This document shows positions 1 to 7,749 of a stretch of 27,317 nt of DNA, one piece after another (the first letter of the stretch is position 1; every line of letters starts with the position of its first letter). The DNA is from Chara braunii (Eukaryota > Streptophyta > Charophyceae > Charales > Characeae). Position numbers and translations under genes: made by a program. The stretch spans positions 2,257,356-2,284,672 of the forward strand of contig BFEA01000160.1 in the NCBI GenBank assembly GCA_003427395.1. Reading direction: 5' to 3'. Below the pieces are notes generated by a model that searched no databases, had not been told where the DNA came from, and was given only the letters and a program-made list of their open reading frames with translations.

Positions 1-288
1 TGATAAAACTTTTCGATTTTATTTAGTCATTTTATTGACGACACACTTCGACCCCATGGGGATGATGAAATGCTGGCGAATTTTTTGAAAATTTCAAAAC
101 TTACTCTTTTCTTTTATTTTTATCTCGAAATTTCACTATTTATTTATTTTTCTTTCTCCCTCCCCTCCATGGTTGTTTTTTTTTTCTTGATTAGGTCGCC
201 GCTACTCTACCCTAAGCCCCCAAACTCCGGTTAGGGTTTTCTTAGGGTTTTTCTAGGGCTTAGAGATCTCCTAACCCGCCCTCCTCTT
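1..288. other. AT-rich leader, no gene
   Basis: This stretch is rich in T and A homopolymer runs and lies just upstream of the gag remnant of the + strand chromovirus. It may be the element's untranslated leader or part of its 5' LTR, but no primer binding site or LTR pair can be shown because the window starts here. Positions 229-262 carry several GGTTAGGG/TTAGGG-like words, which are not in register as a telomere array. Confidence 0.4.
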
Positions 289-750
289 TTGCTGGTCGTT
301 TTCGCCGCCCCACTCAGACCGAAGCTTCCTTCTCTCGGTGCTACAATGCGCTCGAGTACGGCGACGACACCCCGATTGACCTTCACCTTACACTTGGGGA
401 TGCCCCCAAGCACCTCGAGTTTCAGGATGCCATCCAATATCACTTGGATGAGGACATTGTCCCAATGGGCGACCGCGTGCAGATGGCGTTGTCCATCATG
501 GGTCATGCTTGCACAGGCTTGCGCCCACACCTTCATTGTTCCACAGGTAGACCTCCCACAGGGTTTCGTCCCTCCTGAGGAGCGCACCGCCCTCGAGGCC
601 CGTCACGGTTGCCTTCGTTGTCACCAGGATGGACACACCTCCTCACGGTGTTCATACCATGCCGCCCTTGATCGACACTATGTTGTCATTTCTCATCAAC
701 GCCGATCTCTGTCCTCCCTCAACCCCACCCGGCCAATCCTATCCAGCTAG
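289..750 (+). pseudogene. gag: Chromovirus gag fragment with zinc knuckle (frameshifted)
   Basis: Gag forms the virus-like particle and binds the element's RNA. Two frames share this region. Frame 3, from about 303 to the stop at 576-578, gives a gag-like acidic stretch (ALEYGDD, DAPKHLEFQDAIQYHLDED). Frame 1, open to 750, carries a CCHC nucleocapsid knuckle at 610-651 reading CLRCHQDGHTSSRC, with the spacing C-x2-C-x4-H-x4-C. A frameshift between about 545 and 575 therefore separates the capsid-like part from the knuckle. A proline/serine/threonine-rich frame (756-1073) follows, as is usual before the protease. I see no intact start. Confidence 0.65.
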
Positions 751-1100
751 GCACAGTGCATTGTACCGCTAAGGCCTTGCACATAGCCGACTTCCCGACC
801 ACCGAGTCGCTGTTTGCTCCTTTGACTACCACACCAGAGGCTCCTCAAGAAACGACAGACGCAGTTCCCTCTGCCCCGCCGCTTGTTGAGGTACCGTCTG
901 CCCCACAACAGACCGCCGCATCTAGTGCTTCCCTTCTGAGACGTCCAACGCGTCGCGCCATTCGCACAGTTTGTTGTAGCGCTCAGCTCACAACTCGCGA
1001 TGACGTTGTGTCATCCCTCCTGGATTTGAGCATTCTCTTCAGGCTCGTCAGGAGCGACTCACGAGACACGTAAACGTCCTGCGTCGTCTTCTCGCTCTGC
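751..1100 (+). pseudogene. Low-complexity gag-protease linker
   Basis: The frame from 756 to 1073 is rich in Pro, Ser, Thr and Ala (for example PTTESLFAPLTTTPEAP) and has no fold I recognise. It lies between the gag zinc knuckle and the protease remnant, where chromoviruses often have a disordered linker. It ends in a stop at 1071-1073, while the protease-like reading continues in another frame. Confidence 0.4.
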
Positions 1101-1363
1101 TCTATGACCCTGATCGCACCCTCCTCATTATTCATATTCGTTTTGGCACATCTATGAGGGTGTACCACGCTTTATGGGACTCCGACTCACAGGGGGATTT
1201 CGTTCACCCTCACGTGGTTGAGCAAGCTCGCCTAGCTACCTCCGGGTCTCGCTCTCCCATCTCCGTGTCACTACCACTCCTCTACATACTTCGATGTGTT
1301 GGAGACTGCGTACAACTTTATCCTTGACACTCCCTGGTCTTGCAACTTTCGTGGCACAGAGCC
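1101..1363 (+). pseudogene. Retropepsin-like aspartic protease remnant
   Basis: Retropepsins cut the Gag-Pol polyprotein and use a D-[ST]-G active site. Here the matching reading is WDSDSQGDFVHPHVVEQARL at about 1175-1235, so the active-site glycine is now Asp (DSD). Downstream, in another frame (from 1296), LETAYNFILDTPWSCNF corresponds to the family's C-terminal 'D-ILG-PWL' block, again with Gly replaced by Asp. The two halves lie in different frames, so at least one indel separates them. Its position between gag and reverse transcriptase supports the call. Confidence 0.6.
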
Positions 1364-1794
1364 CAGATGGGTAACCGAGACACTCGTTCTCAAAATGAAG
1401 TGTGCTCATACGTATTGTATCTCATTCCCTGGCACCACAAGCGACAACCCTCCTCACCACCCTCCCCAGGATCCTCGCCCCTATGGGTCCCACCCAAACA
1501 TCGCCTCCACTTCTCCTCGCTAGTTTGCTCACTTCATACGTCAAGAGGACGTCACCTTTTACTCGGTGAACGTCATGGATCTTCTTCTCTATGATTCACT
1601 CTGTCAAGAGGTTGAGCTCATCTCCTTGGAGTCGAATCCCCCTGGCTATTCCTCCATCTTCGCGGCTTCTATTTCTACATTCACCCCTTAACCTGTGGAT
1701 AACCCCTTGACATCCCAGGTCCCTACGTCGTCCACTGCAGAGTCCACACACACGTTTCGTGCCGACGCAAACGATGAGGAAGCGGTTCACGGCC
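1364..1794 (+). other. Protease-RT spacer of the chromovirus, no clear domain
   Basis: This segment separates the protease remnant from the reverse transcriptase. Short frames are present (1340-1594 and 1296-1523), but none contains a motif I recognise. It is probably decayed pol sequence. Confidence 0.35.
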
Positions 1795-2770
1795 GACTTA
1801 GAGTCCGTTGTTCGTTACCTGATTCGAGAGTACTGCGACCTCTTTCCCTCGTATTTCTCATACAGTGAAATCTCTTCGATGCACGGTGTTTAGCATTTTA
1901 TCCAGCTCGTGTCTGACCATTTCATTCACCATTAGACACTCTGCTAACTCTCGATTCTGGAGGCGACGAAACTCAAGCGTCAACTTGAGGAGCTCCTTCG
2001 ACTCGGTTTCATTTAACCCAGTAACTCCTCCTCAGGTGCACCCGTCATCTTTACCCGCAAAGCGGACGGAAGTCACCGCCTCTGCATCAATTATCGCAGC
2101 CTTAATCGTTACATGGTTAAGAAAAGTTATCCCATGCCTCGTTCGGATGAGATGTTTGACCATCTGGTGGGCAACCGCTTCTTCACAAAGATCGATCTTC
2201 GTAGCGGTTACCACCAAATCTGCGTTGTCGAAGAGGACTATCCGAAGACCGCGTTTTAATCGCGCTTCGACCACTACGAGTTCACAGTGATAGTATTTAA
2301 CATCACCACCTTCCAGACGGCAATGAACGGTATCTTCAATGACATCCTTGAAGAATACATTCTCGTGTAAATGAACGACATCTTGGTCTACAGTCGTACC
2401 TTAGAAGACCACCTCAGACACCTTCATGATCTCCTACAGCGGTTACACAAGCATGTTTTTTATGCCAAGCTCGGTAAGTGTCACTTTACCAAGCTTAGTA
2501 AGTGTAGTTTTGTCCAGCACAAAGTAGACTTCATAGGACATCATGTGTCTGACCAGGGTCTCAATATGGGCGACACGAAGATCACTACTATTGCGATGAT
2601 CCGTCCCCACATCCGCCAAGCAGCTTTGCAATTTCCTCAGACTCACAAGTTACTACAGGAACTTCATCTGCGGATACGGCGGCTATTCCTACGTCCTGAC
2701 CTCCACCCTGCTCTGAAAGAACCCGCCATGGTTTTGGACATCTGTCTACGAGGATGTTTTTCACTCCCTT
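1795..2770 (+). pseudogene. pol: Chromovirus reverse transcriptase (dead)
   Basis: Frame 1 gives a near-complete Ty3-type RT. The start shows ADLESVVRYLIREYCDLFP, followed by the KRQLEELLRLGFI block. The fingers/palm read GAPVIFTRKADGSHRLCINY and KIDLRSGYHQI, with the first catalytic Asp in KIDL. In-frame stops interrupt it, including ones at 2257-2259 and 2368-2370. The catalytic F/YxDD box is destroyed: where V-Y-L-D-D-I-L-V is expected, the sequence reads V-stop-M-N-D-I-L-V, so Tyr is a TAA stop and the first catalytic Asp is Asn. The thumb continues to about 2770, with divergence after 2600. RT copies the element's RNA into DNA; this copy cannot. Confidence 0.85.
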
Positions 2771-2776
2771 AAGAAG

Positions 2777-2950
2777 GTGATGGTTTGTGTGTCGGTTCAT
2801 CGTCTCCCCGATTTTGATCGTCCCTTCACAGTCACCACCGATGCGCCATATTTTCTAGTCGGAGTTGTACTTTCTCATATGTTTTTCACTCCTTCTAATT
2901 CGTTTTATCCCCATGTTCCCACAAGCGGTTATCGGGTAGCTGAAAATTTA
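2777..2950 (+). pseudogene. pol: RNase H domain, N-terminal half
   Basis: In frame 2 the reading LPDFDRPFTVTTDAPYFLVGVVLSH matches the start of Ty3 RNase H, which degrades the RNA strand after reverse transcription; the catalytic Asp lies in TTDA. It follows the RT with a frame change. The domain stops making sense after about 2950, where the hairpin repeat cluster begins, and resumes at 3708. The second half in a different frame and the intervening non-coding DNA indicate a split by insertion. Confidence 0.7.
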
Positions 2951-2951
2951 G

Positions 2952-3440
2952 GAATGAAAATTTTGAAGTGGGAGTTTTGGGCAGTCTGAAAATCCTGAAT
3001 GGTCTTGAAGTGGTGAAAGGTCCGAAGACCCTGAAAACCACCTGTTTAGGCAGGCTGCATCTTGAAGAGGTTAAGGGTTTTCTGAAATGGTAAAGTGCGA
3101 GTTTTTGGCAGTCTGAAAATCCTGAATGGTTCTGAAGTGGTGAAAGGTCCGAAGACCATGAAAACCACCCTTCACCACTTCAAGATGCAGCCTGCCTAAA
3201 CAGGTGGTTTTCAAGGCCTTCGGAGCTTTCACCACTTCAGGACCATTCAGGATTTTCAAACTTGAATGGTCCGGAAGTGGTGAAAGGTCTGAAGACCGTG
3301 AAAACTACCTGTTTAGGCAGGTTGCATCCTGAAGTGATGAAGGGTGTCCTGAAGTGGTGAAAGGTCTGAAGACCCTGAAAACCACCTGTTTAGGCAGGCT
3401 GCATCCTGAAGTGGTGAAGGGTGTCCTGAAGTGGTGATGA
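2952..3440. repeat. Cluster of direct and inverted ~75-95 bp hairpin repeats
   Basis: At least five copies of one unit occur: direct copies at about 2982-3085, 3109-3170, 3261-3347 and 3348-3424, and one inverted copy at about 3168-3258. Shared words include CTGAAGTGGTGAAAGGTC, GAAAACCACCTGTTTAGGCA and GGCTGCATCCTGAAG. Within each unit, GGTC-CGAA/TGAA-GACC forms a 4-bp stem with a YGAA loop. The inverted copy can pair over about 90 nt with its neighbours, giving a large stem-loop. The cluster sits inside the RNase H domain of the chromovirus. It is not coding: short frames read through it only repeat the same peptide. Confidence 0.85.
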
Positions 3441-3707
3441 AAAATATGACTGTTGTTAACCTTCTCTCCATGTTCCCCACTCCCCTCCCTCTCCTGTTGA
3501 CACAGCTTCTCGACTGACGTCTATCCTTCCACCACTTCCCTCCACTGATAGTCCTCCCGTCACTTACCCCCTCACCGTCGAGGAGGTAAACTACATTGTC
3601 CAATCGCCTTCTACTTCCACTAGCTACTGCCTGTCGAGATAAACTACATTGTCGATGCACGTGAGGTTCTTACAGTAGTTTATCCTACCCGACACTGACA
3701 TCATTAT
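3441..3707. other. Pyrimidine-rich spacer within split RNase H
   Basis: This stretch between the hairpin cluster and the second RNase H half shows no recognisable domain. The word TAAACTACATTGTC occurs twice (near 3587 and 3641), a small direct repeat. It may belong to the same insertion as the hairpin cluster. Confidence 0.35.
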
Positions 3708-3905
3708 CTGTATGGGGCGCCCTTCACGGTTTGCACGAACAACTCAGTTGTCCAAGCTTTCCTCACGAACCCCAAGTTTTCCCCTCGACAGGCATGCTGG
3801 TGGCGTGATTTATCCAAGTTCAATTTCACAACTCAGCCTATAAAGGGTGAAACGAGCCGCGTCGTCGATGCCTTTGTCCTTCCGTTCTGACCACCGATCG
3901 TCTTC
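3708..3905 (+). pseudogene. pol: RNase H domain, C-terminal half
   Basis: In frame 3 the reading YGAPFTVCTNNSVVQAFLTN, then PKFSPRQACWWRDLSKFNFT and VVDAFV, is the standard second half of Ty3 RNase H. It covers the 'GxxFTVxTDN' strand, the SPRQARW helix and the ADAL end, and Asn replaces the usual Asp in the TDN box. A stop at 3888-3890 ends the frame. The first half lies at 2777-2950, so about 750 bp of foreign or rearranged DNA separates the two parts. Directly downstream the base composition changes to AT-rich mitochondrial-type sequence. Confidence 0.75.
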
Positions 3906-3916
3906 AATTTTTTCGT

Positions 3917-3993
3917 GAGCCCACGTAGCTTAAGCGGTAGAGCATTCCCTTGGGAAGGGAAAGACCTCCGGTTCAAGTCCGATCGTAGGCTCC
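3917..3993 (+). tRNA. tRNA-like sequence, anticodon GGG (Pro), probably degenerate
   Basis: A cloverleaf can be drawn. The acceptor stem is 3919-3925 with 3984-3990 (one C-A mismatch). The D stem is 3928-3931 with 3940-3943. A perfect 5-bp anticodon stem (3945-3949 with 3957-3961) closes the loop TTGGGAA, giving GGG at 3952-3954. A T loop TTCAAGT lies at 3972-3978. The T stem has only three good pairs, with C-A and T-T mismatches, and CCA is not encoded. It sits at the left edge of the mitochondrial block, so a mitochondrial origin is likely. Some C-A mismatches would be repaired by C-to-U editing in a plant organelle, but simple decay is equally possible. Confidence 0.5.
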
Positions 3994-4471
3994 GTCATAT
4001 GTATATGGCTAAACCAAACAAATAACTAAATAAATTATTTTTAATTTCAGACAAACAAATAGATTGCTTTATTTTTTTCGTTTTTTTATGTTCATTCCAT
4101 TTTATTTCTCATTTTAGTATTTTGTAATATTTCAGGTTGGCTATATGTTGAAACCTCCGCCGAGTATCCAATAATGATTGCGTCGGTGCGGACAATCAGC
4201 AACATTTTTTTATTTTTTATAACGCGGAACCTTGCAAATATGTTGTGTTGTATCTAGAGCTTTAAGTGATAAGTTTTCAAAGTGTTGAAGATGCGCTTAA
4301 CCACATTGGTCGGCCCTTAGGCCCTCTTTTATCCAATATGGTACTTCATGAGTTGGAGGGATTTGCCATGCGACTGAAGAGCATTGTCAATAGAGTAATT
4401 GGGTAATTTGTCTCTTTCAATTCACGAAACTTACTTAAATTGCATTTCCCCCAAGTTGGGGGCAACGATCA

Positions 4472-4514
4472 CCAATGTCTGTTAATATATGTGAGCATAT
4501 ATAATAAACATTGG
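4472..4514. other. Long AT-rich hairpin
   Basis: The arms 4472-4491 and 4496-4514 pair across a TGAG loop, starting CCAATGT and ending ACATTGG, with one bulge and one C-A mismatch. It is followed by an A run. Hairpins of this kind are common between genes in algal and plant mitochondrial DNA; a processing or 3'-end role is only a guess. Confidence 0.55.
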
Positions 4515-5348
4515 CAAAAAAAAAAACCGAATTCGTAGTCCGAGGATGCAAAAAATATGGTCAAACATCTTTGCATATATTCTCAGATAAAATAGATTAT
4601 GCTAAGGCACAAGCATCTACCTCTTGGTCAGCCTTTACCTAACCAACTACCTAATACTACACGGACCCATCAAACATCGCTAAAAGTTTAGACTATCACA
4701 TTAAATTGACTATCTAGACTGTTTGGGAATTTTTCTGAAACTGTTTGATGGATTCACACGTGTTACTCACTAGTTCGTCAACACATTGTCATGGAAGATA
4801 AGATCCGGGTCTGGTTTTCCCTATCTACTACAAATCAAATCGCATCTTACTGTTTTAATGTTGCAATAACATAAAAACATAAATGAAAGATCAAAAGTGA
4901 CCACAAAATGACTTGGTACTATAAAACTATAAAGAATCATGCCAATAAGATTACAAAATATTCAAGAAGATTTACATCATTTATAATTTTTATTTGCTTA
5001 TTCTTGACAGTAATGACTATGTTCAATTGGTAATTCAACTAGTTGACTAACTAAGATTGGATTGACTCGAACTCGTAAACTCATTGTTGTAGGTTCAAAT
5101 TTTATATTCAAGAAAAAATGTTATATATGCTCTTACATTTTTGCGAACGCCTCTACTATGTAACATTACGTTACATCAATTGGACAAATACACATATGAG
5201 ACCCTAAAGTGATGTCATATACCCCTAGACGAAAAGGATGAATGAATGTGTTTGTAACTCAATTGGATAGAGCATCAAACTACGGATTCGTTTTGTTGTT
5301 TCTGAAGCAAGTTATTGGACTATACTATACGATATGCTTGAATTCTTA

Positions 5349-5381
5349 GGTTGGGTTGGGTTGCGTTGGGTTGGGTTGGGT
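5349..5381. repeat. TTGGG pentanucleotide repeat
   Basis: Six consecutive GGTTG-type pentamers, one with a substitution (TTGCG). It lies immediately before the rps4 fragment. Confidence 0.8.
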
Positions 5382-5395
5382 ATATGACGTATACT

Positions 5396-5590
5396 TATTT
5401 AGACAAACAAAAAAATTTGCTATTATTAATGGAAAAAAGACTCGGCATTTATCTTCTACGTATGAATTTTTGCTATACTATTTTTACAGCAGGACAACTT
5501 ATAAGTCATAAAAATATTTGTGTTAATAATCAAATTATCCTTCGACTTATCTTTCAAATTTTTAGTGATGATCTTATTTCTTGTACTTGG
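5396..5590 (+). pseudogene. rps4: Mitochondrial rps4 fragment (S4 RNA-binding domain)
   Basis: The reading contains MEKRLGIYLLRMNFCYTI followed by FTAGQLISHKNICVNNQII and FSDDLIS. This is the S4 RNA-binding domain of ribosomal protein S4: a basic 'RLD-YRMNF' helix, 'ARQLISH-ICVN', then 'Q-SPDDLIS'. The MNFCYT-I wording is of plant mitochondrial type rather than plastid type. The usual Arg in 'ARQLISH' is Gly here. Upstream the frame runs into the GGGTT repeat and downstream it ends in a stop at 5615-5617 without the rest of the protein, so only a domain-sized fragment remains. In mitochondria S4 would help assemble the small ribosomal subunit; this nuclear scrap should be silent. Confidence 0.72.
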
Positions 5591-5773
5591 AGTTGTTTGG
5601 ATGGGTGTTTATCTTGAGGTATTCCTAGACTGTATGCATATCTTTGTAAGTAATTTAGTACATCATGAGAAATTTGAGCCCTAAAGGGCCTTTGTATTTG
5701 ACCGGTCGCCGACAAAAAAAGAGAAGATAGTCATATTTGACAATACTTTTTTTGCCATTTTTCCAACAACTCT

Positions 5774-5983
5774 TTGAGCCTTATGAAGAACAACGAAATC
5801 ATTGACGTATCTTACTGGGATGATGATTTCATAGCTAAATCATCTTTACTGCGAGGAATCATGCCAATTAGATTACAAAATGAAAAAAAAAAAAAAAGTG
5901 ACAAAGATGGAAAAAAAAAATATTGTGTTAATTGTTGGTACACACTTATTTGTTTATTAACTAAGTTTAAAACAAATTTATAA
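5774..5983 (+). CDS. Unidentified short frame in the mitochondrial block
   Basis: A 69-codon frame starts MSLMKNNEIIDVSYWDDDF and continues AKSSLLRGIMPIRLQNEK before a lysine-rich low-complexity tail. The first 40 residues look like real former coding sequence rather than random AT-rich frame. I do not recognise the family. It may be another mitochondrial fragment, since it lies 160 bp after rps4 on the same strand. It is most probably not expressed. Confidence 0.25.
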   Translation: MSLMKNNEIIDVSYWDDDFIAKSSLLRGIMPIRLQNEKKKKSDKDGKKKYCVNCWYTLICLLTKFKTNL

Positions 5984-6112
5984 ATCATTTCAACAAAAGA
6001 TTGTCAGGCAATGGGTACTAAATGAACTTTATTCATCGTGACAAAATGAATCTCTAGAGAGTGCCTACAACGCACTTAAAATTTGAGGTGTAGTTTTGAT
6101 AGTTTTGTTATG

Positions 6113-6294
6113 TTTCCAGAAAAATAATTTTATTTTTAGTTTTTATTATCCAACATGGCAAACAATCTTTTTTTTTTGCAGTATTACTTCCATGATACTA
6201 GGAACATTAGCTGCAATGGTTCAAAAGAAAGTCAATTTATTTTTAGCTTACAGTTCGATTGGTCATGTAAGTTACCTTTTAATTGTTTTTTGGC
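6113..6294 (+). pseudogene. nad2: Mitochondrial nad2 fragment
   Basis: The frame reads FSFYYPTWQTIFFFC then SITSMILGTLAAMVQKK and FLAYSSIGHVSYLLI. This matches a transmembrane section of NADH dehydrogenase subunit 2, a complex I proton-pumping subunit, whose plant form has FFFCSIASMILGALAAMxQxK and LAYSSIGHVGYLLIGF at this point. Similarity stops abruptly at about 6290, before the expected GTIEGIQSLL segment, so it is a short fragment of roughly 60 of about 490 residues. Two membrane helices are visible. Open reading continues to 6455 through unrelated DNA. Confidence 0.8.
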
Positions 6295-6325
6295 TAGCTT
6301 ACCAAAGCGGATGTAAAGGGCCCCC

Positions 6326-6798
6326 CAAGATGTCCGACTTGTCCGTCCGGACAACAAGGGAGACGACCTCCAATGACAGTATGTTCGACCGTCTAAAAAA
6401 AATAATAGTAATATTTTTGTTTTTTTTTTTAATTTTCTTGTGGGTTCTCCCTTAAATGAGGTATATGCCACAAAATTGTTGGGTCATTTAAGCCCGTAGA
6501 AATTGAAAGATAAAAATCGCCAAAGATGTATGTGTCAATTTCAACCAAACGAGTTGATCTTATTGGGGTCAATTTCAATCACGCACCCCAACCCACCCCC
6601 CCCAAGCCCCTCTTCCCCATGCTTTGCATTTTGTTTTTTTGCTCCAAATCAACTGTTTGTTTTTTTATATGGGGTCACCCCATCTAGCGCAACCCCTTGT
6701 TTTTTATTGTTTTTTTTTTAAAGAAAATTAGTTGTCCGGGATTCCGAACAACTCGCTCACCGGACGTCCGACTGAAACGTCTCCGATCAGACATCTTG
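6326..6798. mobile_element. Possible small TIR element between nad2 and cox3 fragments
   Basis: The ends are imperfect inverted repeats: CAAGATGTCCGACT at 6326 and, on the opposite strand from 6798, CAAGATGTCTGATC. Related GTCCG/CGGAC words recur just inside both ends (6341-6362 and 6735-6771). The interior is T-rich and has no gene. The similarity is short and no clear target-site duplication is seen, so this may be chance or a degraded MITE inserted in the mitochondrial block. Confidence 0.3.
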
Positions 6799-6808
6799 TA
6801 ACCTACGT

Positions 6809-6989
6809 TTTTATTTATTTTTCTTATTTATCATTGGGTAGTTTCCATTATTTGGAATTAGTCAGTACATGGGTACTTTTTCTCGAAGACACCATTTCGG
6901 GTTTGAAGATGTCGCTTGGTATTTGACATTTTGATGATGTGGTTTGGTTATTCATATTTGTATCTATTTGTTGGTGGGAGGGTAATTAA
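6809..6989 (+). pseudogene. cox3: Mitochondrial cox3 C-terminal fragment (frameshifted)
   Basis: Cytochrome c oxidase subunit III is a core membrane subunit of complex IV encoded in mitochondrial DNA. One frame gives FIIG, then a stop at 6839-6841, then GISQYMGTF and HHFGFEDVAWYLTF, matching the family's 'IRQYLGHFTxEHHFGFEAAAWYWHF'. After a frameshift near 6930 the last helix continues as DDVVWLFIFVSI and CWWEGN, ending in TAA at 6987-6989, matching 'VDVVWLFLFVSIYWWGG' at the natural C-terminus. One stop and one frameshift make it a clear pseudogene. Its natural stop lies close to where the mitochondrial block ends. Confidence 0.8.
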
Positions 6990-7061
6990 CGCTTACTACC
7001 CTAAAACCCGAGGATGCGTGCCAAATGGCTCTCAAGAGCCAGGTCCCCGACCGAAGGCGCT

Positions 7062-7240
7062 GAAGGAATTGTTTGTAAGGATTTCATCCATCTTACTGTC
7101 ATATCGGCCGCCACCATTGATCAGTCGGTGATCGACGCATATGACACTCAGTACCGCCATTGTCCGGAATCCGGATTATCGTGATATCCACGCGACACTG
7201 CGGAGTGGCAAGACCGTTTGTATTCCTTCGTGTTATCGAT
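7062..7240 (+). pseudogene. pol: Chromovirus RNase H-integrase linker
   Basis: Chromovirus coding returns here. One frame reads VISAATIDQSVIDAY and, after a frameshift, NPDYRDIHATLRSGKT, which resembles the linker typical of Ty3 elements between RNase H and the integrase zinc domain ('YATDPEFxDIYATLRxG'). It shows that the mitochondrial block interrupts a single element. Sequence after 7240 is again non-coding. Confidence 0.55.
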
Positions 7241-7264
7241 AGGATGAGCAGCACACCGACCAAC

Positions 7265-7510
7265 AGGTAAGTCTCCAACCCTACGACTGACCTCACTCTA
7301 CTTTCATCAATAAGATGAGAAAAATGGATAAATTTTCCACTAGGATATGAACATATACACTGCCACACTTTTTTTTTTTTTTTAGAGAGAGAGAGAGGGA
7401 GAAGAAATCAGGTTTGCCTCCAACCTCGCAGTTGACCTCATGGTACTTTCATCAATCGGATGAGCAAAATCGAATGAATATACCGCTAGAACATGTAATT
7501 TAATGTATAA

Positions 7511-7512
<2 letters not shown>
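7265..7512. repeat. Diverged ~145-bp tandem duplication
   Basis: Segments at about 7267-7360 and 7412-7512 are related copies. Both carry CTCCAACC, GACCTCA, TACTTTCATCAAT and GATGAG in the same order, then an AT-rich end. A T run and a GA run (7370-7399) lie between them. The pair interrupts the chromovirus between linker and integrase. Confidence 0.65.

Positions 7513-7545
<33 letters not shown>
7513..7545. repeat. (AC)n microsatellite
   Basis: About 16 uninterrupted AC dinucleotides, following the second copy of the local duplication. Confidence 0.95.
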
Positions 7546-7547
<2 letters not shown>

Positions 7548-7749
7548 GGATTTTTTTTCATATTTTTTTTTAAAACGTCGTACACCCTCTGGTAGCTGCC
7601 GACATGTGCGTGTCGCCAAAGGGCGCGCATTCAATTTTTCGCACCCCCTGCCACATGGCAGGATTGAATGGGATTAAACGCGCGCAAAGGGGAATTGACG
7701 CTCAAGTTTGAACGAGAACGTGCAATCAGGGCATTCAATCAGTTACATA

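Larger units (their letters stand above)
3994..5395. other. AT-rich block, no confirmed gene
   Basis: There is no confidently identified gene over 1.4 kb. A short + frame at 4132-4257 (starting SGWLYVETSAEYPIMIASV, after a TTTCAG) reads like an organellar coding scrap, but I cannot name it. A decayed tRNA-Arg(ACG)-like stretch may lie at 5245-5330, with a D-arm word TAACTCAATTGGATAGAGCA and an anticodon loop CTACGGA but poor stems. Confidence 0.35.
3910..7045. other. Mitochondrial DNA insertion (NUMT-like block) in the chromovirus
   Basis: Base composition becomes strongly AT-rich exactly where chromovirus coding stops. Inside are a tRNA-like gene and fragments of three genes of mitochondrial type: rps4, nad2 and cox3. 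cox3 is encoded only in mitochondria, which fixes the source. All run on the + strand, are truncated and carry stops or frameshifts, as expected for an old nuclear copy. Chromovirus linker coding resumes at about 7062. The edges are approximate and no target-site duplication was identified. The fragments may come from one rearranged mtDNA segment or several ligated pieces; I cannot tell which. A possible TIR element (6326-6798) lies between nad2 and cox3. Confidence 0.75.

Noticed and set aside
229-262. Telomere array at the left edge
   Set aside because: The TTAGGG-like words differ in spacing and sequence and lie in the chromovirus leader; not a regular array.
5245-5330. tRNA-Arg(ACG)-like stretch
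   Set aside because: The D-arm wording and anticodon loop look right, but the anticodon and acceptor stems do not pair well. It was left as a remark, not called a gene.
7265-7272. Perfect splice donor AGGTAAGT
   Set aside because: No open exon leads to it, and no acceptor restoring the pol frame was found; one eight-base match is expected by chance at this scale.
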